Assembly: GCF_046736045.1 (NCBI RefSeq)
Contig: NZ_CP177134.1
Location: 1,116,001 to 1,180,000 of the forward strand
Reading direction: 5' to 3'
DNA: 64,000 nt
DNA from: Leptospira_A sp046736045
Lineage (GTDB): Bacteria > Spirochaetota > Leptospiria > Leptospirales > Leptospiraceae
Part shown: positions 25,707 to 34,710 of the stretch, piece by piece
Layout of the letters: the number at the start of each line of letters is the position of its first letter
Numbering within the stretch: position 1 is the first letter of the stretch
Position numbers and translations under genes: made by a program
The notes under the pieces: model-generated
Told to the model about the DNA's origin: nothing
The model's database searches: none
The model's input: the letters and a program-made list of their open reading frames with translations, nothing else

Positions 25707-26423
25707 TTATAAGGCCGGGTCGATGATTCCCGCTTCTTTGAAACCTTTGGCACGGAGCAAACAGGAATCACATTTTCCACAAGGTTTGCCTCGAACCGGA
25801 TCATAACAAGAATGCGTTAGGTGAAAAGGGGTGCCTAATGAAATTCCCAATTCAACAATTTCTTTTTTATTCAAAGAGATCAAAGGAGTTTTGATTTGAA
25901 TTCCATTTTCTTTGCCACTGGTGACACCCTTTTTTGTACCAAGGTTTGCCATATTTTGATAAGCATCAATAAAATCAGGACGGCAGTCAGGGTAACCTGA
26001 ATAATCCAAAGCATTCACTCCGATATAAATGGAATCAAACCCATGGCCTTCCGCCAAAGAAAGCGCAAAGGATAAAAATAAAATATTGCGGCCAGGTACA
26101 TACGTATTCGGAATTGTTTTGTCTTCTTCTATTCGAGAAATACTTGTTTGTTTGCGAACTTTTAATTTTTTTTCCGTCAGAGAACTTCCCAGAAAAAAAC
26201 CAGGATCAAGTTTTTGAATGAAATGGGGAATACCCAATAATTTACTGATTTTTTTACTTTTGGTTAATTCGATTTTATGTTTTTGAGAATAATCGAAAGA
26301 CAATGCCACCAAGGGTATTTTTTTTGTTTTAGGATATCCGTATTCTTTTGCCGCATAATACAGGCAAGTGGTAGAATCCAATCCACCGGAAAGAAGGACA
26401 ACCGCCCCTTTTGAATTCGACAT
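25707..26423 (-). CDS. queC: 7-cyano-7-deazaguanine synthase
   Basis: The 238-residue enzyme converts 7-carboxy-7-deazaguanine to preQ0 with ATP and ammonia in queuosine biosynthesis. It has the PP-loop VLLSGGLDSTTCLYYA (residues 9-24), YVPGRNILFLSFALSLAE, and the C-terminal zinc-binding cysteines in CYDPVRGKPCGKCDSCLLRA. Length is typical. It follows queD with a 13-bp gap, and both lie downstream of purF. QueE and QueF are not in the window. Confidence 0.96.
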   Translation of the reverse strand: MSNSKGAVVLLSGGLDSTTCLYYAAKEYGYPKTKKIPLVALSFDYSQKHKIELTKSKKISKLLGIPHFIQKLDPGFFLGSSLTEKKLKVRKQTSISRIEEDKTIPNTYVPGRNILFLSFALSLAEGHGFDSIYIGVNALDYSGYPDCRPDFIDAYQNMANLGTKKGVTSGKENGIQIKTPLISLNKKEIVELGISLGTPFHLTHSCYDPVRGKPCGKCDSCLLRAKGFKEAGIIDPAL

Positions 26424-26436
26424 GATCTCTTCCTAT

Positions 26437-26811
26437 TTATTTTTTAGGACCAGAGTAAACACAAGAGCTTGAGCAAGTCTCGTAAACAGTGATCTTATCT
26501 AAAAGCGGTAAATTCGGCTTCAAATGATTCCAAAGCCAAACCGCCAAATTCTCGCTAGTTGGGTTTTCCAAACCGGGCACATCATTTAAAACATAATGAT
26601 CCAACGATTCGGTTATAATCGGTTTTACAATTCCTTTCAATTCACCAAAGTCCATGATCCAACCTGTATGCGGATCAATTGCACCTTTTAAGGTAACGGA
26701 AAATCGAAAACTATGACCATGCATACGTTTGCATTTATGGCCTTCAGGGACATTGGGAAGAAAATGGGCTGCTTCGAATCCGAAGGTTTTGGAGAGTTCG
26801 ATTTCCTCCAT
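26437..26811 (-). CDS. queD: 6-carboxy-5,6,7,8-tetrahydropterin synthase
   Basis: The 124-residue enzyme makes 6-carboxytetrahydropterin from 7,8-dihydroneopterin triphosphate in the queuosine pathway. It contains the zinc histidines and catalytic Cys in FEAAHFLPNVPEGHKCKRMH followed by GHSF, the WIMDFGELKG helix, and the late VYETCSSSCVYSG strand with its glutamate. The first codon lies 2 bp after the purF stop, so the three genes purF-queD-queC form an operon-like run. Confidence 0.95.
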   Translation of the reverse strand: MEEIELSKTFGFEAAHFLPNVPEGHKCKRMHGHSFRFSVTLKGAIDPHTGWIMDFGELKGIVKPIITESLDHYVLNDVPGLENPTSENLAVWLWNHLKPNLPLLDKITVYETCSSSCVYSGPKK

Positions 26812-26813
26812 GA

Positions 26814-28241
26814 TTACTCTTCTACTGCATATTCCGTAAACAAAGACTTTTGATTACCGACATGTTCTTGGAATTCGACAGGATACTTTGTAGTAAAACA
26901 AGCATCACAAAAACCACCACCCTTATGACCTTCAACTGCTTTGTTCATTCTTTCCAAAGAAAGATAAGCGATCGAATCGACTCTAAGGTATTTTTGAATT
27001 TCATCAATCGTATGAGTTGCTGCGATCAATTCTTTATGAGTAGGAATATCAATTCCATAATAACAAGGAGATACTGTAGGAGGTGCGGATACCCGGAAGT
27101 GCACTTCTTTGGCGCCTGCATTGCGAAGCATCTTAATGATCTTTCTGCTAGTAGTTCCCCGCATAACAGAGTCATCTATGACGATCACCCGTTTGCCATT
27201 CACCACTTCTTTCACTACATTGTATTTGATTTTGGCACCGAAATCCCGAATCTTCTGATCCGGTTCGATAAATGTCCTTCCCACATAATGGGAACGGATG
27301 AGTCCGCTTTGGTAAGGAATTCCCGATTCTTCACTATAACCCAATGCAGCAATAGTTGCGGAATCAGGTACGGGAATCACAACATCGGCTTCAACCGGCA
27401 TAACACGCGCTAATTGACGACCGAGCTCTTTTCTGACTTTATAAACGGATTCACCGAAAATATAAGAATCTGGTCTTGCAAAATAGATATATTCGAAAAT
27501 ACAAAGACTCGGTTGTGCTTTCGCAAACGGGTAGAGAGATCGAACGCCGGTGTGGTCTACAACCACCATTTCCCCCGGTTCCACATCCCGCACATATTCC
27601 GTCTCCGTGATATCAAAAGCACAGGTTTCAGATGCGAATACAATGGCACCGTCCGGTCTTTTTCCCATAACCAAAGGACGAAATCCATTGGGATCACGAA
27701 CTGCGATCAAATACCGTGGAGTTAAAACCAAAAGGGAATAAGCACCACGCACCTGATTCAAAGACTCGCATAATGCCTGCAAGAGGTCTGTTTGATGGCT
27801 TCTTGCCATCAGGTGGACAATGACTTCCGAATCAATGGTGGTTTGGAAGATCGAACCGTCTCTTTCCAGACGATTGCGAATGTCCCAGGAGTTGACCAAG
27901 TTACCGTTATGCGCAAGGGAGATCGGACCCAAATGGGATTCGACCCGCACCGGCTGCGCATTCCGAAGAAAACTGGCACCCGTCGTAGAATACCGGTTAT
28001 GGCCAATCGCGGCTTCTCCAATCAATTCCTTGATTTTGGACTGAGTGAAAATATTGGCGACCAGTCCCATATTCGCATAGCGATATAGGTGGTTTCCATC
28101 GGTGGAAACGATCCCACTCGATTCTTGTCCTCGGTGTTGGAGAGAATACAGGCCTAGGTAAGTAAAATTGGCTGCTTCTTTACTATTGTAGATGCCAAAT
28201 ATGGCACACTCTTCTTTTGGTTTGTCAGATTGAAGAATCAT
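26814..28241 (-). CDS. purF: Amidophosphoribosyltransferase
   Basis: The 475-residue enzyme makes 5-phosphoribosylamine, the first step of purine synthesis. Its N terminus is a propeptide of 11 residues followed by the catalytic Cys12 (KPKEECAIFGIYNS). The glutaminase half has LQHRGQESSGI and IGHNRYSTTG, and the transferase half has the PRPP loop VIVIDDSVMRGTTSRKI. Late cysteines (C-x2-C in GFCDACF and others) suit the Fe-S or structural class. It diverges from the RNase D gene with only 41 bp between the starts. Confidence 0.96.
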   Translation of the reverse strand: MILQSDKPKEECAIFGIYNSKEAANFTYLGLYSLQHRGQESSGIVSTDGNHLYRYANMGLVANIFTQSKIKELIGEAAIGHNRYSTTGASFLRNAQPVRVESHLGPISLAHNGNLVNSWDIRNRLERDGSIFQTTIDSEVIVHLMARSHQTDLLQALCESLNQVRGAYSLLVLTPRYLIAVRDPNGFRPLVMGKRPDGAIVFASETCAFDITETEYVRDVEPGEMVVVDHTGVRSLYPFAKAQPSLCIFEYIYFARPDSYIFGESVYKVRKELGRQLARVMPVEADVVIPVPDSATIAALGYSEESGIPYQSGLIRSHYVGRTFIEPDQKIRDFGAKIKYNVVKEVVNGKRVIVIDDSVMRGTTSRKIIKMLRNAGAKEVHFRVSAPPTVSPCYYGIDIPTHKELIAATHTIDEIQKYLRVDSIAYLSLERMNKAVEGHKGGGFCDACFTTKYPVEFQEHVGNQKSLFTEYAVEE

Positions 28242-28282
28242 TGGTAGAATGACAATTGCAGTATTTCTACGAACACGATTAG

Positions 28283-29500
28283 ATGCAAATCAATTCCAAC
28301 TATATTCTCGTTGATACGGCAAAAGCTTTAGAGCTCGCCCTTATCAACCTAAAACAGTCCAAAATCCTTTCTATTGACACAGAATCCTCGGGGTATTACA
28401 CATATTACCCCAAAGTTTGCCTCATTCAAATCAATTCCAACGGAAAAAACTATCTGATAGATCCGCTCAAAATCACCAATTTGAAGGGTTTGGCACCATT
28501 ATTCGTTGATCCGAACATTTTGAAAATTTTTCATTCCGCTCAAGATGATATCAAAGCACTCAAAAGAGATTTTGGATTCCAATTCAAGAACGTTGCAGAT
28601 ACAATGATCAGTTCCAGACTGCTTTCTATGGAACAGAGCTCTCTTGCATTTGTTGTAGAACATTATCATAAAGTTTCTCTCTCCAAAGTAGAACAAAAAT
28701 CCAATTGGGAGATCCGTCCCTTACAAACGCAACAACTCCGTTATGCGGCATTGGACACAGCCTATCTGGAAACGATCTGGCTTAAGATGGAAGATGAATT
28801 AAAGCGCAGAAATTTATACGAAGAAGCAAGATCGGAATTCGAATTCACCGCTTCCGAAGATTATGTGGAAAAAGGCGGGGAAGGATTCTCCATTGCAAAG
28901 TTTCCGGATATCGTCAACTTCACTCCTTTGGAACGAAGAAAAATTTTGGAACTACTCCGTTATCGGGACGAAAAAGCAAAAAAAATAAATAAAGCCCCAT
29001 TCCGGGTCTTCAATAACGACCGTTTGTCGCAAGCCGTCAGAGAACAACCGAATGAAGAAAAATGTATGGAATGGTTTGGCAAAAAAGATGGTAGTGAAAT
29101 TTATAAACTTCTAATCAGCGAATACAGCGATCCTATCGAAACTTCCGAATTGTCCAAACGACATGGGGAAGATTTGAATGAAGAAGAAGACAAAAAATTC
29201 CAGAACGCGAAAAAATGGCGTCTTCGGGTCATGCGCATTCGAAGAATGGAACATTCCCTTCTTCCATCTAACAAACAGTTAATTGCCATTTTACGGGCCA
29301 ATCCGCAGAACATAGAGGAACTAAAAGCACTCAATGTATTTTCCGATTGGAAAGTAGAACATTACGGGCCTTCCCTTTTGACCGCATTGGGTGGAGTTCA
29401 TAATGATTCCATGTTGAGCAAACTGGTTTCGGTTCGTTCCAAAGAAGCATTCCTCGCTAAAAAAAGAAAAAAACAAAGTTTCTCTCAAAAAGAGGAGTGA
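28283..29500 (+). CDS. rnd: Ribonuclease D-like 3'-5' exonuclease
   Basis: The 405-residue protein has a DEDD exonuclease domain: ILSIDTESSGYY (about residues 29-40; D and E), then FHSAQDDIKAL (about 89-99; D), then LRYAALDTAYLETIW (Y and D). An HRDC domain follows around residues 205-285 (FTPLERRKILELLRYRDEKAK) with a second HRDC-like helical region at the end. It trims 3' ends of tRNA and other small RNAs. Its last bases overlap the Nudix gene start, so those two are coupled. Confidence 0.9.
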   Translation: MQINSNYILVDTAKALELALINLKQSKILSIDTESSGYYTYYPKVCLIQINSNGKNYLIDPLKITNLKGLAPLFVDPNILKIFHSAQDDIKALKRDFGFQFKNVADTMISSRLLSMEQSSLAFVVEHYHKVSLSKVEQKSNWEIRPLQTQQLRYAALDTAYLETIWLKMEDELKRRNLYEEARSEFEFTASEDYVEKGGEGFSIAKFPDIVNFTPLERRKILELLRYRDEKAKKINKAPFRVFNNDRLSQAVREQPNEEKCMEWFGKKDGSEIYKLLISEYSDPIETSELSKRHGEDLNEEEDKKFQNAKKWRLRVMRIRRMEHSLLPSNKQLIAILRANPQNIEELKALNVFSDWKVEHYGPSLLTALGGVHNDSMLSKLVSVRSKEAFLAKKRKKQSFSQKEE

Positions 29501-30126
29501 TGTTAGACATCGCCAGTCTTCCCGGATTCCTTTCACAAGATTGGCAGAATAAACCGGAGACAAACGAAACCATCTCCTGCGTAGTTATGCCTTTGTTCGA
29601 AGATCCGGTGCATGGTAATGGAATCATTCTGACCCAAAGAGCGCTTCATCTCAAATCTCATCCCGGCCAAATCTCCTTTCCCGGAGGAGTTCACGAAGAA
29701 TCCGATCCGAGTCTTTTGGAATGTGCTCTTCGGGAATGGGAAGAAGAAATGGGGGTTTCCAAAGATTCACTCACACCTCTGGGTCGACATACAGGGCTTA
29801 GTACCAGAACCGGATTTCACATCACACCTTTTGTTTGTTTGTATTCAGGAGATTTTCAATTTTCAATTAACAAGGATGAGGTGGAAAAAACAATTTTACT
29901 TCCATTAAGCCGATTGCAAACTTCCGATTTTTATGCTATGTCCGTTCCCAAAAGAGTTCCATTGGATTATATCAGCTATTTCGATTTGGAAGAAGGTCTT
30001 TTGTGGGGAGCCACTTGCGAAATGATCCTTCGATTTTTGAAGGAATTTGCAGGTTTCAACAGAAAACCTAAATTCGTAGAACCAAATCTCGCCCAACCTC
30101 CCTTTTTAAACCCACGGCTCCTCTAA
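29500..30126 (+). CDS. Nudix hydrolase, CoA pyrophosphatase-like
   Basis: I start at ATG 29500, which overlaps the upstream stop as TGATG; a GTG three bases earlier is the alternative. The 208-residue protein has a Nudix box from the GG of SFPGGVHEE onward, ending ALREWEEEMGVS, and the upstream LTQRALHLKSHPGQISFPGG pattern is that of the CoA-pyrophosphatase subgroup (YeaB/NudL). It probably cleaves CoA or related dinucleotides. Upstream AGAGGAG lies only 2 bp before the ATG. Confidence 0.88.
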   Translation: MLDIASLPGFLSQDWQNKPETNETISCVVMPLFEDPVHGNGIILTQRALHLKSHPGQISFPGGVHEESDPSLLECALREWEEEMGVSKDSLTPLGRHTGLSTRTGFHITPFVCLYSGDFQFSINKDEVEKTILLPLSRLQTSDFYAMSVPKRVPLDYISYFDLEEGLLWGATCEMILRFLKEFAGFNRKPKFVEPNLAQPPFLNPRLL

Positions 30127-30158
30127 GGTAATTTTAAATTCTCACCGAAGTACAATAG

Positions 30159-31217
30159 GTGAGTTTCTTCTCCTTTAACAAAAGACCCGGGCCAATCTAC
30201 TTATGTCTCTTTTATATACTGCTTTTGTCTTCCAGTCCTTCCATACCAAGCTCACCTAACAACAAACGATATGTTTTTATTTTAGATGCAAGCGGTTCCA
30301 TGACGGAAAAATTAAACGGCATCACCCGGATGGCCATCGCAAAAGACCAGATGATTCAGTTTCTTTCCAAACTATCCAAAGACAACGAAGTGGGATTGGT
30401 TGCTTATGGAAATCGAATTGCCGGATGCAATTCCGCCAGGCTCTACCACCCTGTTCAAAGAGGAGGTGCCAGTGCTGTAATTAACAAACTAACAGGAATT
30501 ATACCTGCCGGTTCCACACCGATTGCAGCGACCATCGACTTGGTAGGTGAATTTCTCTTACAGACAGAAAAAGAAACGGAAATTATTTTTATCAGTGACG
30601 GGATCGAAAGTTGCGAAGGAGATCCTTTGCACTCTTTGCGCATTCTAAAGGATAAAGGTAAAAAATTCAACCTGCAGATCATTGGAATTGATTTGGATAA
30701 AAAAGCGGAAGAGGACCTGACCCGACTTGCACTTGTAGGAAGCGGGAAATATTTTTCCGTAAAAAAAAGAGAAGATATAGAAGATGCGTTTCAAACGATT
30801 TTTTCTCCCGCCACACCGGTCATTGTCCCGGCGAAAATTACGGAATCGGATACGGAACCGGCAAATATCCGGATCATCAGCATCCTCCCCTATTCGAGTC
30901 ATTCCGATGCACAAACATTCATACTACATTACGAATATGATGGAATATTACCAATTACTGATTATATGATTCATTTGAATGTTTTTTCCAAAAAAGAAAT
31001 CCGACCGACCAAAGAACCTCCCCCGAAACGGGAAAAAAGAATCGCGGATCTGACTCAAACAGATGTTCAATTCAAGGAAGGCAAAAATGGTAAGGGAAAA
31101 CTTATTTTTACAGTGGATCCGAAATCAGTTTGGGAAACTTCTTTGGAACTTTGGGCGGTAGATGATATTCCGAAAATTCTTGCCAAATCCGAAACAAAAC
31201 TTCTTCAGAGAGATTAA
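30159..31217 (+). CDS. Exported VWA-domain protein
   Basis: This 352-residue protein starts at GTG and has a signal peptide (residues 1 to about 33, ending near IPSSPNN). A von Willebrand A domain follows: YVFILDASGSMTEKL (38-52) is the MIDAS DxSxS motif, with the conserved Thr in GSTPIAATIDL and Asp in IFISDGIESCEGD. The C-terminal 120 residues are beta-rich and unassigned. VWA domains bind protein partners through a metal ion. A TPR protein gene follows 23 bp downstream. Confidence 0.85.
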   Translation: MSFFSFNKRPGPIYLCLFYILLLSSSPSIPSSPNNKRYVFILDASGSMTEKLNGITRMAIAKDQMIQFLSKLSKDNEVGLVAYGNRIAGCNSARLYHPVQRGGASAVINKLTGIIPAGSTPIAATIDLVGEFLLQTEKETEIIFISDGIESCEGDPLHSLRILKDKGKKFNLQIIGIDLDKKAEEDLTRLALVGSGKYFSVKKREDIEDAFQTIFSPATPVIVPAKITESDTEPANIRIISILPYSSHSDAQTFILHYEYDGILPITDYMIHLNVFSKKEIRPTKEPPPKREKRIADLTQTDVQFKEGKNGKGKLIFTVDPKSVWETSLELWAVDDIPKILAKSETKLLQRD

Positions 31218-31240
31218 CAAAACTGCCGACAGTTTAACTA

Positions 31241-31759
31241 ATGAGACAGAATTCGCGAGCTTTGGTTTTCTATTTTTCGGTTTTGGTCCTGTTTTTCAGC
31301 CTTCCCGCACAGGCGGCAGAACCGAAAAAACTTTCCGAAGTCTATAAAGCGGAGGAAATCAAACAGGGAAACCTGCAATTTCAAAAAGCGAACGAATTTT
31401 TCGAAGATAGAAATTATACGAAATCCATTGAAGAATTAAAACTTTTTCTAGTGCTTTACTTACGGCATCCAAAAGAGTGGGAAGCTAGGAAATTACTTTC
31501 CAGTGCCTACCGAAAAACAAAGGATACTGTGGCACTTGCTCAAAATGAACTCATGATGTACAAAGATTACCCAAATACGGAAGAAGGACTTGATGCTTAT
31601 TTGGAATCGGCAAGGGCTTTCGTTCGAATGGGAAGAGAAGAAAAAGCCATCGCCATTCTCAAGGACATAACAGTAAATACTTATTCTTCCAAGATTGCTC
31701 AAGAAGCAGAAATGGAACTCACACAATTGGAAATTTTATCGGAAGGTAAAAATAAATGA
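31241..31759 (+). CDS. Exported TPR-like protein
   Basis: The 172-residue protein has a signal peptide ending near LPAQAAEPKK (residue 25) and three to four helix pairs resembling TPRs or the outer membrane lipoprotein-assembly TPR class: FQKANEFFEDRNYTKSIEEL, then EARKLLSSAYRKTKDTVALA, then ESARAFVRMGREEKAIAIL. Such proteins hold complexes together in the periplasm. It follows the VWA gene closely, and VWA-TPR pairs are common partners in bacteria. Confidence 0.75.
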   Translation: MRQNSRALVFYFSVLVLFFSLPAQAAEPKKLSEVYKAEEIKQGNLQFQKANEFFEDRNYTKSIEELKLFLVLYLRHPKEWEARKLLSSAYRKTKDTVALAQNELMMYKDYPNTEEGLDAYLESARAFVRMGREEKAIAILKDITVNTYSSKIAQEAEMELTQLEILSEGKNK

Positions 31760-31840
31760 ATTTTGGGAAAATATTGCCTCCCTGCTTTCCGATAATAAAA
31801 TGGGCACGTCGACAAGAAAAAGCCTTAGAGTAATTCAAAG

Positions 31841-33052
31841 ATGTCATTTTTTCAAATGGTAACCTTCCCAGCAAACTCCTACATCATTGTAGAAGGGAAG
31901 AAAGATGCGAACAATTTCTATATCATACGTGAGGGGAAAGTACGCGTTACTCGAGAGACTGCTGTAGTCGGAGAAGACCCGAACCAAGTTCTTGGGCCTG
32001 GGGATTTTTTCGGCGTCGTGGCAGCGATGAGCCAACACGCTCAGATTGAATCCGCTACTTCCCTAACAAATGTTTCCTTAATCTCGGTCAGTTATGATCA
32101 GTTCGGTACATTGATTCAAAAATCAACTGCCGTTGCGATGAACATCATCCGATTCTTTTCGATGAAGTTACGCCAATTCGATACGACGATCACACGACTT
32201 TCTTTTAGAAATGCAGTTGAAGAAGATCCGAACGAATTATTTAAAATCGGGGAATATTATTTCCAACAGCAAAACATTCCCCATGCGACTTTCGCATACC
32301 AAAGTTATCTAAAGCATCTTCCTAACGGGCAATTTTTACCCCAAGCAAAACTCCGTTTGCAATCCAGCAACCAGCCTTTTTCCGCCGCCGCTATCGACTA
32401 TACGAAGTTCAATCGTAACTACAAAGACAATGAAATGATTTTCTGTGAGCATGAACCGGGCAAAGAGCTATTCATTCTCCAACAAGGCAAAGTTAAAATT
32501 TCAAAGATTGTCAACCAAAACGAAGTTATGTTGGCTGTTCTTCAAGCCGGAGATATCTTCGGAGAGATGGCGATCCTTGACAACAAGCCCCGTTCTGCGT
32601 CAGCCATTGCATCCGGTGATGTGGAACTACTTGCCATCAACAAAGCCAACTTTGAAGGAATGGTAAAAGCACAACCTCAGCTTGCTACAAGGTTGATTAC
32701 GTTATTGTCCGAAAGGATATGGACGGCTTACAAACAACTTGCCAACCTTTTACTCAAAGATTCGCAAGCTCGTATTGTTGACACGTTAATGACTCTTGTG
32801 GAAAAAAATAGAGTCAAAGTAGCTCCGAAACAAACAATCAATTTTGAATTGGGTGCGAAAGATCTTTTGAAAATGATCGGATTGACCGACCCGAAAGATG
32901 AATTGCTGATTGCCGAACTTATCAAACAAAACAAATTTATTCGTCTGGATCTTGGAAAAATTGTTTGTTCCGACACTGCGGAACTAGAAAAACTCGTCCA
33001 ATTTTATCATAAGAAAGCCCAGATGGAAAACAAACTGAAAAAGCTGAAATAA
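31841..33052 (+). CDS. Protein with two cyclic-nucleotide-binding domains
   Basis: The 403-residue protein has two cNMP domains. The first (about 5-125) has a poorly conserved pocket. The second (about 188-305) carries the canonical phosphate-binding cassette GDIFGEMAILDNKPRSASAI with its Glu and Arg. A helical, TPR-like linker lies between (FKIGEYYFQQQNIPHATFAYQ). The last 90 residues include a helix-rich part (LLKDSQARIVDTLM) that could be a weak DNA-binding domain of the Crp type, but the recognition helix is not obvious. It is probably a cAMP or cGMP responsive regulator. The start is ATG after a TTCAAAG leader. Confidence 0.8.
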   Translation: MSFFQMVTFPANSYIIVEGKKDANNFYIIREGKVRVTRETAVVGEDPNQVLGPGDFFGVVAAMSQHAQIESATSLTNVSLISVSYDQFGTLIQKSTAVAMNIIRFFSMKLRQFDTTITRLSFRNAVEEDPNELFKIGEYYFQQQNIPHATFAYQSYLKHLPNGQFLPQAKLRLQSSNQPFSAAAIDYTKFNRNYKDNEMIFCEHEPGKELFILQQGKVKISKIVNQNEVMLAVLQAGDIFGEMAILDNKPRSASAIASGDVELLAINKANFEGMVKAQPQLATRLITLLSERIWTAYKQLANLLLKDSQARIVDTLMTLVEKNRVKVAPKQTINFELGAKDLLKMIGLTDPKDELLIAELIKQNKFIRLDLGKIVCSDTAELEKLVQFYHKKAQMENKLKKLK

Positions 33053-33104
33053 ATTATTTCGGTTGATTTGTATCCACTGCGCACACTAGTTGCGAGAAGA
33101 AAAT

Positions 33105-33410
33105 ATGAATGAAAAGATATTAATTGAAGAGAAAGCTAATACGATCCGTGTTCGTTTTATGGATCAAATTTTAGATGGCAATTCGCCTGAGCTGAGAGAA
33201 ACGCTCAGTAGCATTTTAGAAAAAGATGTAACTGAAGTTTATCTTGATTTGGAAAAAGTTGTGATCGTCAGCTCTTTGGGAATTTCAAGACTTCTTTCTT
33301 TTAAGAACAAAGCGGATGAGAAAAAAATCACAGTCAAAATCGTAAACATTCAAGAAAAGTTAAAAGAAACTTTGAAAAAACTGATGTTGGACCAATTCTT
33401 CGGTCTCTAA
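33105..33410 (+). CDS. STAS-domain anti-sigma factor antagonist
   Basis: I start at ATG 33105, preceded by GAGAAGA; a TTG 15 bases earlier would add five residues without support. The 101-residue protein is a STAS domain like SpoIIAA: TEVYLDLEKVVIVSSLGISR with the phosphorylatable Ser in VSSLG, then KITVKIVNIQEKLKETLKKL. Such proteins bind anti-sigma kinases in partner-switching pathways. No kinase or phosphatase is adjacent. It lies 52 bp after the cNMP gene. Confidence 0.85.
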   Translation: MNEKILIEEKANTIRVRFMDQILDGNSPELRETLSSILEKDVTEVYLDLEKVVIVSSLGISRLLSFKNKADEKKITVKIVNIQEKLKETLKKLMLDQFFGL

Positions 33411-33453
33411 CAACTTTTCCCGAACATTTGTTATATGGTAGGATTTGATTTGG

Positions 33454-34482
33454 TTATGCTTCGGGCTTCAATCCATAGGTAGCCAAATCGGCTTCCGTCA
33501 TAATCCGAACCAATTCCTTAAATTTCACTTTCGGAACCCAACCTAACTTTTGTTTTGCTTTTTCGGGATTACCGATCAACAATTCCACTTCAGCAGGGCG
33601 ATAGTATTTAGGATCAATCTTGACAAGTATCTGACCGGTCTTTTTGTCTTTACCGATCTCTTTGTCTTCTTTTCCTTCCCAAACTACTTCATAACCTGCA
33701 ATGCGATAGGATTCTTCGATAAATTCACGAACTGTGTGCATTTCATTTGTTGCTACTACATAATCATCAGGTTTCTCTTGCTGCAACATCATCCACATCA
33801 TTTGTACATAATCGGGAGCATATCCCCAATCACGTTTGGAATCAATATTTCCCATGGTGATATGAGGTAATTTGCCAGCTTTGACTGCAGCTACTCCCAA
33901 AGTCACCTTTCTGGTAACAAAGGCTTCTCCGCGTCTTGGAGATTCATGATTGAACAAAATTCCATTGGAAGCATGAAGACCATATGCTTCTCTATAATTT
34001 ACGACTGCCCAATATGCGTATAATTTTGCGACTGCATAAGGAGAGCGCGGATAAAATGGAGTTTTTTCAGTTTGTGGAATTTCCTGCACCAAACCGTAAA
34101 GTTCGGATGTGGATGCCTGGTAAAACTTGGATTTGATTCCGGTTTGTTTGATTGCGTCTAAGATACGTAAGGTTCCTACTCCGTCCACCTCCGCAGTGTA
34201 TTCGGGAACTTCGAAAGATACCTGAACGTGAGATTGTGCTGCCAGGTTATAGATCTCTTCCGGTTGGGTTTTTTCTAAAATCCTGTTTAGATTGGAAGAA
34301 TCGGTCATATCCCCATAATGCAAAATGAGGTTCGAATTTCCATGAAGGTGCTCAATACGATTTCGATTGAATAAACTGGTTCGTCTTACGATTCCATGTA
34401 CTTGGTAGCCTTTGTCCAAGAGTAGTTCTGCCAAGTAAGAGCCATCTTGCCCTGTGATTCCGGTAATCAGTGCTTTTTTCAT
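33454..34482 (-). CDS. gmd: GDP-mannose 4,6-dehydratase
   Basis: The 342-residue SDR enzyme converts GDP-mannose to GDP-4-keto-6-deoxymannose, precursor of fucose, rhamnose and related sugars in surface glycans. It begins with the Rossmann motif GITGQDGSYLAELLLDKGY (residues 7-25), has IYNLAAQSHV, and the catalytic YAVAKLYAYW (Y-x3-K). FNHESPRRGEAFVTRKVT is the substrate loop typical of Gmd. Its usual partner (Fcl or RMD) is not nearby. Confidence 0.95.
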   Translation of the reverse strand: MKKALITGITGQDGSYLAELLLDKGYQVHGIVRRTSLFNRNRIEHLHGNSNLILHYGDMTDSSNLNRILEKTQPEEIYNLAAQSHVQVSFEVPEYTAEVDGVGTLRILDAIKQTGIKSKFYQASTSELYGLVQEIPQTEKTPFYPRSPYAVAKLYAYWAVVNYREAYGLHASNGILFNHESPRRGEAFVTRKVTLGVAAVKAGKLPHITMGNIDSKRDWGYAPDYVQMMWMMLQQEKPDDYVVATNEMHTVREFIEESYRIAGYEVVWEGKEDKEIGKDKKTGQILVKIDPKYYRPAEVELLIGNPEKAKQKLGWVPKVKFKELVRIMTEADLATYGLKPEA

Positions 34483-34648
34483 AGATAATGGGAACAGTCT
34501 TTGAGAGTAAGTTTTTTGGAAAAGGAAAAATGATTCCTTGGAATCGAGATTTTCCTACTTGGATCGGGTGGTGGGGCTTGTGTCGGAGGTACCACAAAAT
34601 GAATTCCGTGGGGTAAAGCGAATGACCTAAATCTACGACAGTAAAATA

Positions 34649-34666
34649 TGTAATTAAATTGTAATT
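34649..34666 (+). promoter_or_regulatory. Pho-box-like direct repeat before the porin gene
   Basis: Two identical 7-mers, TGTAATT (34649-34655 and 34660-34666), are separated by AAAT. This 7-4-7 layout with an 11-bp period and AT spacer is that of PhoB boxes (CTGTCAT-AAAT-CTGTCAT in E. coli). It lies 44 bp before the ATG of an OprP-like porin gene, where PhoB would act. The sequence is AT-rich, so chance is not excluded. Confidence 0.5.
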
Positions 34667-34710
34667 ATCTCGCCTGGGAAGAAACCTTTGCGCGCGAATT
34701 GGCCTTGGAA

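Noticed and set aside
34540..34610. Possible third copy of the GC-rich repeat
   Set aside because: Only GGGTGGTGGG and a few scattered bases match; the stem-forming blocks are absent.
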